From Sphaerochaetaceae bacterium (GTDB taxonomy: Bacteria > Spirochaetota > Spirochaetia > Sphaerochaetales > Sphaerochaetaceae), in contig JALNVT010000140.1 in the NCBI GenBank assembly GCA_023231265.1, positions 1 through 6,994 of the forward strand: DNA of 6,994 bases, written 5' to 3'. The notes below the pieces were generated by a model. It was not told where the DNA came from. It saw only the letters and a program-made list of their open reading frames with translations, and did not search any database. The first letter of the stretch is position 1. Each line of letters starts with the position of its first letter. Shown one piece after another: positions 1 through 5,527 of this stretch. Made by a program: the position numbers and the translations under genes.

Positions 1-1
1 T

Positions 2-274
2 GATGCCTCTTTTCATCTGCAGATTATAAAAGGAGCAAACAATCCTCTGATATCAACTATAATTGATATTTTGAAGGATGCTATGTTTTCATATCAATAT
101 AAGAGCAATCATACAATAGGATCTAAAACAGGAGCTGTAGAACATGAGAGAATATTGTTTGCAATTGAAGCTAAAGATAAGCAACTATCTGAAATTTATC
201 TCAGGCGACATCTTGAAAGATCCATAAGAGATATCAAAGAATATATAAAACAAAATAACTTAGAAAAACTTTAA
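2..274 (+). CDS. GntR-family transcriptional regulator, FCD domain (5' partial)
   Basis: This is the last 90 residues of a protein whose start, including any N-terminal winged-helix DNA-binding domain, lies outside the window. The reading frame is open from base 2 to the TAA at 272-274. The visible part matches the C-terminal half of an FCD (FadR C-terminal) domain: a D-x3-H pair at residues 1 and 5 (DASFH), then 'GANNPL', then 'VEHERI' with His48, 'AIEAKD', and 'RRHLE' with His70. In FCD proteins an Asp and three His residues bind a metal next to the effector pocket, and the 22-residue spacing of the last two His is typical. Such proteins are usually repressors that respond to organic acids or sugar acids. 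The effector cannot be read from this fragment. It lies upstream of glpK in the same direction, so control of glpK is possible but unproven. No sign of decay is seen. Confidence 0.82.
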   Translation, partial: DASFHLQIIKGANNPLISTIIDILKDAMFSYQYKSNHTIGSKTGAVEHERILFAIEAKDKQLSEIYLRRHLERSIRDIKEYIKQNNLEKL

Positions 275-352
275 TGAACTTTTATCCCTTATGTTCTCGT
301 GTACATTCATCATTAAAAAAAACTTTGAATTATTTACTCTTTGAAAGTTAAT

Positions 353-371
353 ATATAACAACTTGTTATAT
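353..371. repeat. Perfect 19-bp palindrome, candidate operator
   Basis: ATATAACAA (353-361) and TTGTTATAT (363-371) are exact reverse complements around a single C at 362. A dyad of this length fits a binding site for a dimeric regulator, and it lies about 90 bases upstream of the glpK -35 box. The GntR-family regulator encoded just upstream is the obvious candidate binder by position only. The core does not clearly match the usual FadR-subfamily t-GT-n3-AC-a pattern. The right arm is followed by TTTTATTTG, so a weak A/U-rich terminator hairpin for the upstream gene is an alternative reading. A transcribed stem would have only about seven mostly A-U pairs, which makes that less convincing. 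Confidence 0.5.
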
Positions 372-434
372 TTTTATTTGTTACATTGTTCTTTATTGAT
401 ATATTTGTAACTAATTTACATGTTTTGATACGAT

Positions 435-464
435 ATTGCGAAACTGGAAAAAACATTTTGCATT
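435..464. promoter_or_regulatory. Imperfect inverted repeat overlapping the glpK -35 box
   Basis: ATTGCGAAA (435-443) and TTTTGCATT (456-464) are reverse complements at seven of nine positions, separated by 12 bases. The right half covers the -35 hexamer of the glpK promoter, where a bound repressor would block RNA polymerase. The match is short enough to be chance in AT-rich DNA, so this is only a candidate operator. Confidence 0.2.
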
Positions 465-486
465 TGATATAAAGGTGTCTTATAAT
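458..486 (+). promoter_or_regulatory. Sigma-70-type promoter of glpK
   Basis: The -35 box is TTGCAT (458-463) and the -10 box is a perfect TATAAT (481-486), with an ideal 17-base spacer. Transcription would start near 493, giving a 5' leader of about 20 bases that contains little beyond the ribosome binding site. Control is therefore more likely at initiation than by a riboswitch or attenuator. Confidence 0.75.
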
Positions 487-503
487 CTAAAGAAACAATT
501 TTC

Positions 504-509
504 AGGGGG
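504..509 (+). promoter_or_regulatory. Ribosome binding site of glpK
   Basis: AGGGGG lies before two tandem ATG codons at 513 and 516. Spacing from the last G is 3 bases to the first ATG and 6 bases to the second. The second ATG is the better placed start, and the protein would lose only one methionine. Confidence 0.6.
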
Positions 510-512
510 CAG

Positions 513-2024
513 ATGATGCAATATATTGGAGCACTAGATCAAGGAACTACTTCTACAAGATTCATCATATTCAATGATAAAGGTGAGATAGTCAATTCAC
601 ATCAATTAGAACATAACCAGATATATCCAAAACCAGGTTGGGTAGAACATGATCCATGGGAAATATGGGACAATTCATGCAAATGTATAATTCAGACATT
701 GAAGAAAAGTACTTTAGAAGGTGCTGATATTTCTTGTATTGGTATAACCAATCAGAGAGAGACAATAATAGCTTGGAATCCAATCTCAGGCAAGGTTTGG
801 CACAATGCTATAGTTTGGCAAGATTTGAGAGGCTCTGATAAAATTGATGAGATATCAAAGAAAGTTGATATTGATTGGGTTGCTAAGAGAACAGGTCTCA
901 GAATGAGTCCATATTTTGCAGCAAGTAAGATATCATGGCTTCTTGATAATGTAGAAGGACTTCGTGAAGCAGCTGAAGCTGGAGATGCAATCTTTGGAAC
1001 AATTGATACATGGCTAACTTGGAACTTAACAGGTGGTGATGCTGTTGTAACCGATGTAACAAATGCCTCTCGTTATCTACTTATGAACATTGATACCCTT
1101 CAATGGGACAATGAGATGCTCGACTTGTTCAATATTCCAAGAGGATGTCTTCCTGAAATAGTTCCATCTTCTGGAACCTTATATGGTGTCACCTTAACAA
1201 GTGGTCCATTCAGAACTGTAATTCCAGTTTGTGGTATCTTGGGAGATCAACAGGCTGCATTATTTGGACAAGCTTGTTTTGAAGAGGGACTTGGAAAGAG
1301 TACATATGGAACAGGTTGTTTCCTTCTTGTTAATACAGGAGATAAACCTTATATATCAGAGAATGGTCTTTTGGCTACAGTGGCTTATCAGATTGAAGGT
1401 CACAAACCACATTATGCATTGGAGGGTTCAATTGCAGTGGCTGGCTCTTTGGTTCAATGGGCACGAGATAACCTTCAGATTGTGGATTCTCCACGAGAGC
1501 TTGATGAGCTGGCAGCAAGTGTTAAAGACTGCGGTGGGGTTTATATTGTACCTGCTTTCAGTGGTCTTTTTGCTCCTTATTGGAGATCTGATGCGCGTGG
1601 TGTTATAGCTGGACTGACAGGATTTGCAACCAAAGCTCATCTATGTAAAGCTATTTTAAATGCAACAGCATTCCAAGCATATGATATCTTCAAAACCATG
1701 GAAAAGGATTCTGGGATTGAAATTAAAGAATTGAAAGTTGATGGTGGTCTTACAAACAGTGAGCCACTGATGAAGTTCCAGGCAGACCTTTTGGGTGTTC
1801 CTGTAATAAGACCTGAAGTTGTTGAAACAACAGCACTGGGAGCTGCATATGCAGCTGGCCTCAGCATTGGTATTTGGAAATCTCTGGATGAATTAAAAGA
1901 GCAATGGAAAGAGAAAAAACGCTGGGAACCTGAGATGTGTGATTCAGAAAGAGAAATAAGAGTACGAAAGTGGAGAAAAGCAGTCAAGCGAACCTTAAAC
2001 TGGGTTGGCAACGACGACGATTGA
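513..2024 (+). CDS. glpK: Glycerol kinase
   Basis: GlpK phosphorylates glycerol with ATP to give sn-glycerol 3-phosphate in the cytoplasm, feeding glycolysis and phospholipid synthesis. At 503 residues it has the usual family length and both FGGY-kinase domains. Visible motifs are the ATP-phosphate motif DQGTTSTR (9-16) and the glycerol-binding residues Arg82-Glu83 (NQRET), Trp102 (IVWQD), Tyr134 and Asp245-Gln246 (GDQQAALFGQ). Also present are YGTGCF (265-270) with Phe270, and the adenosine motif VDGGLTNS (409-416) with TTALGAAYAAGL (439-450). The HPr-phosphorylated histidine of Firmicutes GlpK (YHFYG) is absent; the matching place reads TLYG (222-225). The E. coli fructose-1,6-bisphosphate loop GGKGGTR is also not conserved (TSGPFRT, 229-235). 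No other glycerol-uptake or glycerol 3-phosphate dehydrogenase gene is in view. It has its own strong promoter. The start may be the second ATG at 516. Confidence 0.96.
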   Translation: MMQYIGALDQGTTSTRFIIFNDKGEIVNSHQLEHNQIYPKPGWVEHDPWEIWDNSCKCIIQTLKKSTLEGADISCIGITNQRETIIAWNPISGKVWHNAIVWQDLRGSDKIDEISKKVDIDWVAKRTGLRMSPYFAASKISWLLDNVEGLREAAEAGDAIFGTIDTWLTWNLTGGDAVVTDVTNASRYLLMNIDTLQWDNEMLDLFNIPRGCLPEIVPSSGTLYGVTLTSGPFRTVIPVCGILGDQQAALFGQACFEEGLGKSTYGTGCFLLVNTGDKPYISENGLLATVAYQIEGHKPHYALEGSIAVAGSLVQWARDNLQIVDSPRELDELAASVKDCGGVYIVPAFSGLFAPYWRSDARGVIAGLTGFATKAHLCKAILNATAFQAYDIFKTMEKDSGIEIKELKVDGGLTNSEPLMKFQADLLGVPVIRPEVVETTALGAAYAAGLSIGIWKSLDELKEQWKEKKRWEPEMCDSEREIRVRKWRKAVKRTLNWVGNDDD

Positions 2025-2033
2025 TATTATTCT
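2005..2033 (+). promoter_or_regulatory. Weak candidate promoter for the cdaA operon
   Basis: TTGGCA (2005-2010, five of six to consensus) and TATTCT (2028-2033, four of six) are 17 bases apart, at the 3' end of glpK and just past its stop. Transcription would begin near 2040, about 15 bases before cdaA. Such a match can arise by chance in AT-rich DNA. The alternative is read-through from the glpK promoter, since no terminator separates the genes. Confidence 0.3.
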
Positions 2034-2054
2034 ATTGTTATTAAAGGATGAGAT

Positions 2055-2867
2055 ATGTTGAACTTCGACTCACAGACAGTAACAATAATTAAAGCAATAT
2101 TTCAGATTTCGTTCTTAGCTTGGTTGTTCTATCAATTCTACATGGCATTGGATAGATCTAAAATACAACGTATGGTAAGAATGATCGCTGCAGCTTTTGC
2201 TGTATTTACCGGGGCCTATATACTTAGGCTAGAGGTCCTTGTGACTTTATTTGAATATTTAGCAATTCCATATGTTGTTTTTCTGTGTTTGATTTTCCAA
2301 AGTGAACTAAGAAGATCCTTCTCATCAGGATGGCTTGGAAAATCAAGGTTGAAGTTGACCACTCTTGCTTCAATAACAGATCAAATTGATACCGTTTTGA
2401 GTGCATGCATAAATCTAAAAAATAAAAGAAGAGGAGCTCTTATAGTATTTCCTAGAAGAGACACCTTAACATCTGTGATAAACTCCGGTACCACCTTAGA
2501 CGCTCAACTTTCAAGTCAATTGATACTGACAGTATTTGACCATGATACACCGCTTCATGATGGTGCCATCGTGATCAATGGTGACAAAATAGTTGCTGCA
2601 GGTTGCTATCTTCCTCTAAGTGAGCAGACTGACATAAAAAAGACTTTTGGTACTCGTCATAGAGCTGCTCTTGGTATATGTGAGGAGACAGATGCTGTAG
2701 TTATTGTGGTTTCAGAAGAGACCGGAGCTCTGACACTCGCTTACAATGCTGGCCTTTATTATGACCTCTCTAGAGATCAAATAAAAAGAATTCTTCCTGC
2801 ATTGTTCTCCAATCAGGAATTGAAAGAAGATGATATAAAGGAGGATGTTTCAGATGAGCAAAAATAG
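2055..2867 (+). CDS. cdaA: Diadenylate cyclase CdaA (membrane-bound, DisA_N domain)
   Basis: CdaA joins two ATP molecules to make the second messenger cyclic di-AMP, which typically controls potassium and osmolyte transport and envelope homeostasis. The protein has 270 residues, the usual CdaA length. Three hydrophobic segments at about 8-30, 39-58 and 62-81 are the membrane part, closing with FQSELRR (81-87; commonly FQPELRR). A linker helix follows, then the cyclase domain from about 104. The signature motifs are intact: RGALIVF (126-132), PLHDGAIVI (166-174) with the DGA motif at 169-171, GTRHRAALG (199-207) with the RHR motif at 201-203, and SEETGAL (220-226). The acidic tail (256-269) is probably flexible. 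The ribosome site AAAGGA (2043-2048) is 6 bases before the ATG. The 3' end overlaps ybbR by 14 bases if ybbR starts at 2854. Product identity is very firm. Confidence 0.96.
   Translation: MLNFDSQTVTIIKAIFQISFLAWLFYQFYMALDRSKIQRMVRMIAAAFAVFTGAYILRLEVLVTLFEYLAIPYVVFLCLIFQSELRRSFSSGWLGKSRLKLTTLASITDQIDTVLSACINLKNKRRGALIVFPRRDTLTSVINSGTTLDAQLSSQLILTVFDHDTPLHDGAIVINGDKIVAAGCYLPLSEQTDIKKTFGTRHRAALGICEETDAVVIVVSEETGALTLAYNAGLYYDLSRDQIKRILPALFSNQELKEDDIKEDVSDEQK
2837..2844 (+). promoter_or_regulatory. Strong ribosome binding site deciding the ybbR start
   Basis: AAAGGAGG is a near-perfect Shine-Dalgarno sequence inside the 3' end of cdaA. It directly abuts an ATG at 2845, which leaves no spacer. An in-frame ATG at 2854 has a 9-base spacer, so it is the likely true start. 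Confidence 0.75.
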
Positions 2868-3261
2868 TTTTGTACAATTCCTTCTTTATGAATGGCAGGT
2901 TAAGTTGGTCTGCATTCTTTTGGCTTGCTGCTGTTATTTTATAATTACATTCAATTCAAACCAAGATAGAAACGTTGAAGTTCCACTGGAGGTCATGTTG
3001 CCTGCAAATTATGAAAGTGAGAGCTTGGTTCCATCATCAATAACTTTGGATATCAATGGTTCTGAGGATGTTATATATCTTATAGATCCAGCCTTGATTA
3101 AGGCCACTGCAGATTTCAGTTCTGTTAACAGTGAGGGTATAGCTCAAAAGACAGTTGTTTTGGACTATGATGAAAAAGCATTCAGAAAAGGTGCTATAAC
3201 TGTCAAAACAGTACCATCCGTAGTGAGAATTTCATTTAAGGAAAAGAAGACCAATGAATAA
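2854..3261 (+). CDS. ybbR: YbbR-domain protein (CdaR-like, CdaA partner)
   Basis: This is a short membrane-anchored YbbR-like protein of 135 residues. In Firmicutes the homologue CdaR (YbbR) binds CdaA and modulates c-di-AMP synthesis, and the two genes are nearly always adjacent, as here. One hydrophobic segment lies at about 16-33, after a short charged N-terminus. The rest (about 35-130) is a single beta-rich YbbR-type domain with the expected features: VEVPLEV, 'LVPSSITLDINGSEDV', and a C-terminal 'VKTVPSVVRISFKEK' strand. B. subtilis CdaR has several such repeats; only one is present here. The tract LLACCC (residues 22-27) resembles a lipobox but sits inside a continuous hydrophobic stretch. 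The stop overlaps acpS by 8 bases. An upstream in-frame ATG at 2845 would add three residues but is too close to the ribosome site. The assignment relies partly on the neighbour because YbbR sequence conservation is low. Confidence 0.85.
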   Translation: MSKNSFVQFLLYEWQVKLVCILLACCCYFIITFNSNQDRNVEVPLEVMLPANYESESLVPSSITLDINGSEDVIYLIDPALIKATADFSSVNSEGIAQKTVVLDYDEKAFRKGAITVKTVPSVVRISFKEKKTNE

Positions 3262-3622
3262 AATTGGTGTTGATATTGTCAATATCTCTAGAATGACCAA
3301 GCTGAGTGAAGCTACAAAAAAAGGGATATTTAACAAAGCAGAAATAGAAAGATCAAATACCTTCACATCATCTCAAGCAAAGGCAGAATACCTTGCAGGA
3401 AGATTTGCAGCTAAAGAAGCTTTAGCAAAAGCACTGGGTGTTGCCTTTACAAAACTCAAACCATCTGAAATAGTGGTAACAAATTTAGATAGCGGCAAAC
3501 CTGTACTGAATCTTGAAGGACAATCGAAAGAGAACTTTCCCACATTGAAATGTGAGATCTCCATTTCGCATGACAGTCCAAGTGCTATTGCCGTTGTTCT
3601 TGTAGAGGAAATGAATGGCTAG
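3254..3622 (+). CDS. acpS: Holo-[acyl-carrier-protein] synthase
   Basis: AcpS transfers the 4'-phosphopantetheine arm from coenzyme A to the conserved serine of apo-ACP, activating ACP for fatty acid synthesis in the cytoplasm. The 122-residue protein has the normal size of the trimeric AcpS type. Motifs are the N-terminal IGVDIVNISR (4-13) with the Mg-binding Asp7, YLAGRFAAKEALAKALG (46-62) with the second Mg ligand Glu55, and SISHD (103-107) near the C-terminus followed by SAIAVVLV. The ATG overlaps the end of ybbR by 8 bases, and the stop overlaps truA by 8 bases, so translation is probably coupled on both sides. A weak ribosome site, AAGGAA (3238-3243), lies inside ybbR about 10 bases upstream. 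Confidence 0.95.
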   Translation: MNKIGVDIVNISRMTKLSEATKKGIFNKAEIERSNTFTSSQAKAEYLAGRFAAKEALAKALGVAFTKLKPSEIVVTNLDSGKPVLNLEGQSKENFPTLKCEISISHDSPSAIAVVLVEEMNG

Positions 3623-4496
3623 AACAGATTGGAATAGACCACCACTGGAACCTTTGGCGGATGGTATAAAGCGTTATGCGTTGACTGTATCATACGATGG
3701 AAAGGCTTTTAATGGTTGGCAAAGACAGAAAAACGGTGTTGGTGTTGAACAGGTAATTGAAAAAGCACTGTTCAAAATGTTGAAAGAACCAGTTAGAATA
3801 ATTGGGGCAGGAAGAACAGACAGTGGTGTTCATGCAATGGGACAGGTATGTCACTTTGATACAACACATACAAACATCCCTGCATTTGCATATTTGAGTG
3901 TCATAAACTGCAACTTACCACCGACTGTAAGAATCTTGAAGTGCGTTGAAGTGGATGGATCTTTTCATTCAAGATATTCCGCATTTGCCAGAGAGTATAA
4001 GTATTATTTCAAACGTGAGAATGAAATGACAGCTCCAGATAATGGTTTCATCTCTAAGACAAAGAAAATTCCTTCAATAGATACTTTGAATAGTTTTGCA
4101 AAATGCTTGGTTGGAACTCATGATTTCACTACATTTACAGCAACAGGTGATGTATCACCTTCAAAATGTCGTGATATCTATGAATCTTATTGGACTTTAG
4201 AGAAGGACAAATGGGGTTATGATGTATTGTGCTATACAATATGTGGGAATGCATTTCTTTATAAGATGGTAAGAAGCTTGGTTGGAACTCAGATGGTCTA
4301 TGCTTATAAAAAGCGAACTCCCGAGCAGTTCAAAGAAGCTCTTGAAAGCAAAAATCGTAAGATGGCTGAAACTACAGCCTCTCCAAACGGACTGTTCTTA
4401 TACAGAATCTCTTATGACCCAGAAGAATACAGATGGTTTGAAAAAGACGCAATTCCTGTAGGATCTCTACCTAATAAAGATGGAGATGTAAAGTAA
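3615..4496 (+). CDS. truA: tRNA pseudouridine(38-40) synthase TruA
   Basis: TruA isomerises uridine to pseudouridine at positions 38-40 of the anticodon stem-loop of many tRNAs. The catalytic Asp is Asp69 in GAGRTDSGVHA (64-74). Other family marks are YDGKAFNGWQRQ (27-38), FHSRYSAFAREYKYYF (117-132) with the active-site Tyr128, LVGTHDFTTF (165-174), FLYKMVRSLVGTQ (214-226) and the C-terminal ASPNGLFL (255-262). At 293 residues it is somewhat longer than E. coli TruA (270), owing to about 17 extra N-terminal residues before the first strand and a longer tail. The start at 3615 is supported by AGAGGA (3604-3609), 5 bases upstream, and by the 8-base overlap with acpS. No closer in-frame ATG competes before the conserved region. 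Confidence 0.95.
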   Translation: MARTDWNRPPLEPLADGIKRYALTVSYDGKAFNGWQRQKNGVGVEQVIEKALFKMLKEPVRIIGAGRTDSGVHAMGQVCHFDTTHTNIPAFAYLSVINCNLPPTVRILKCVEVDGSFHSRYSAFAREYKYYFKRENEMTAPDNGFISKTKKIPSIDTLNSFAKCLVGTHDFTTFTATGDVSPSKCRDIYESYWTLEKDKWGYDVLCYTICGNAFLYKMVRSLVGTQMVYAYKKRTPEQFKEALESKNRKMAETTASPNGLFLYRISYDPEEYRWFEKDAIPVGSLPNKDGDVK

Positions 4497-4513
4497 TATT
4501 AATTGAGGATGAA

Positions 4514-5524
4514 ATGGAAAGTAAAACTAATATAGACAAAGAGCAATTAAAGAAGTCTTTGAATGCAATGTTATCTCTCTTTGATGAGAGTGAGGCTGTT
4601 TTGAAAGGTAATGCTTTACCTCAATCTTCAATTAAAAGTAAATCTGTTGATCTTGATGCCCTTGTAGATAATATTGCTGATGGTAACATATTGTCGGCAG
4701 ATTCTCCTTCTGTTGATGCAGCTTCAAGCAGCATTGCTGAGGAAGAGGGCCTATCATTATCCGAAAGACTCAGTAGGAGATTGACGATAAAAAAATCTCA
4801 AAATCCTATCCCTGCAGCACCTTCAAACAATCAAAATCAGAATTTTAGAAGAGAGTACAACTTAAATAGATTCAATGTAAATCAAGCTCAATCAAACAGT
4901 AAGATATCATCACAACCAAACTTGATTGATCCTGTTATGAATCAAAATTCAAAACCCATTTCAAGCATGTCCTTTGAAGAGCTAAGACATGAGGTCTTGA
5001 ACTGCAAAGAGTGCAGTGAATGCAGCAACAGAAAGAATGTACTGTTTGGCGAGGGACCTGTTCCAAGTCGTTTGATGGTCATAGGTGAGGGTCCTGGAAG
5101 TCATGAGGATTCTTCAGGTCGTCTGTTTGTTGGACCTTCCGGTGATTTTCTTTATAAATGGCTCAAAAGTATCAATCTTGATATGAGAAGAGATGTCTAT
5201 TTATCGAACATTGTTAAATGCTTCAGTGGAACAAATCCAACCCCTCAAAGAGCAAACAGATGCAAGGCATATCTTGAAAGACAGATTGATTTTGTAAGAC
5301 CACAGGCAATACTTGTCCTTGGAAAAGTGGCTGCAAACTCACTGTTCAACAATGAAAACTCTCTAACAAGTATGAGAGAGAATGTTCTGAACTATAAAAA
5401 TATTCCTGTAATTGTAACATATCATCCAGCGGCTGTTCTCAGAAATGAGACTTGGAAGCGCCCTGTTTGGGAAGATTTAAAAAGATTGGCTTTTATTCTA
5501 AATAACAATTCAGAGAGGAGATAG
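4514..5524 (+). CDS. Family 4-type uracil-DNA glycosylase with long N-terminal extension
   Basis: Family 4 enzymes remove uracil from DNA and carry a [4Fe-4S] cluster. The catalytic domain fills residues about 150-330 of 336. It has CKEC (164-167), the active-site motif GEGPGSHED (191-199) followed by GRLFVGPSG (202-210), cluster Cys236 and Cys250, VLGKVAANSLF (268-278), and motif YHPAAVLRN (303-311) with His304, then WEDL (319-322). Cys236 and Cys250 are two residues closer than in the family members I recall, and an extra Cys170 follows CKEC. Most bacterial homologues have about 200 residues. Here residues 1-150 are added: helix-prone stretches (about 8-31 and 80-94) and a Ser/Asn/Gln-rich, probably disordered part (95-150). 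TGAGGA (4504-4509) supports the ATG at 4514. The gene lies 17 bases after truA and 3 bases before priA. Activity on uracil is inferred from the family. Confidence 0.9.
   Translation: MESKTNIDKEQLKKSLNAMLSLFDESEAVLKGNALPQSSIKSKSVDLDALVDNIADGNILSADSPSVDAASSSIAEEEGLSLSERLSRRLTIKKSQNPIPAAPSNNQNQNFRREYNLNRFNVNQAQSNSKISSQPNLIDPVMNQNSKPISSMSFEELRHEVLNCKECSECSNRKNVLFGEGPVPSRLMVIGEGPGSHEDSSGRLFVGPSGDFLYKWLKSINLDMRRDVYLSNIVKCFSGTNPTPQRANRCKAYLERQIDFVRPQAILVLGKVAANSLFNNENSLTSMRENVLNYKNIPVIVTYHPAAVLRNETWKRPVWEDLKRLAFILNNNSERR
5514..5520 (+). promoter_or_regulatory. Ribosome binding site for the GTG start of priA
   Basis: AGAGGAG lies in the last codons of the glycosylase gene, 7 bases before GTG at 5528. 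This spacing, together with a protein that begins with the expected first strand of PriA (FVKVLLDLPF), supports GTG as the start. Confidence 0.7.
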
Positions 5525-5527
5525 AGA

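Larger units (their letters stand above)
275..512. other. Intergenic regulatory region between the FCD regulator and glpK
   Basis: This is a strongly AT-rich 238-base gap with no credible coding frame. It holds a perfect 19-bp palindrome (353-371) and a second TTGTTAnAT copy at 378-386, 15 bases after the TTGTTATAT arm. GTTACA (380-385) and TGTAAC (406-411) form a looser inverted pair. An imperfect inverted repeat (435-464) overlaps the -35 box, and the glpK promoter is at 458-486. A weak AACTTT/AAAGTT pair (321-326 and 344-349) follows an A-run and could form a poor hairpin. No GC-rich intrinsic terminator is seen after the regulator gene, so where that transcript ends is unclear. Confidence 0.7.

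Noticed and set aside
321..349. AACTTT/AAAGTT hairpin in the intergenic region
   Set aside because: It has only six pairs with a 17-base loop and low G-C content, too weak to call a terminator or an RNA element.
353..380. Palindrome followed by TTTTATTTG as an intrinsic terminator of the upstream regulator gene
   Set aside because: The stem is almost entirely A-U with one G-C pair per arm in its usable part, the U-run is broken by an A, and it lies about 80 bases after the stop codon. An operator explains the perfect dyad better, though the terminator is not excluded.
487..512. Possible riboswitch or leader RNA before glpK
   Set aside because: The predicted transcript leader is only about 20 bases and is mostly the ribosome site, so there is no room for a structured element.
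1231..1608. A 125-codon + strand open frame inside glpK
   Set aside because: It is a shadow in another frame of glpK. It has a Trp/Leu-rich composition unlike the neighbouring proteins, no ribosome site and no recognisable domain.
1637..2011. A 124-codon open frame on the - strand inside the 3' part of glpK
   Set aside because: It lies fully opposite the conserved adenosine-binding part of glycerol kinase, with no promoter or ribosome site and no recognisable motif. It is a chance antisense frame.
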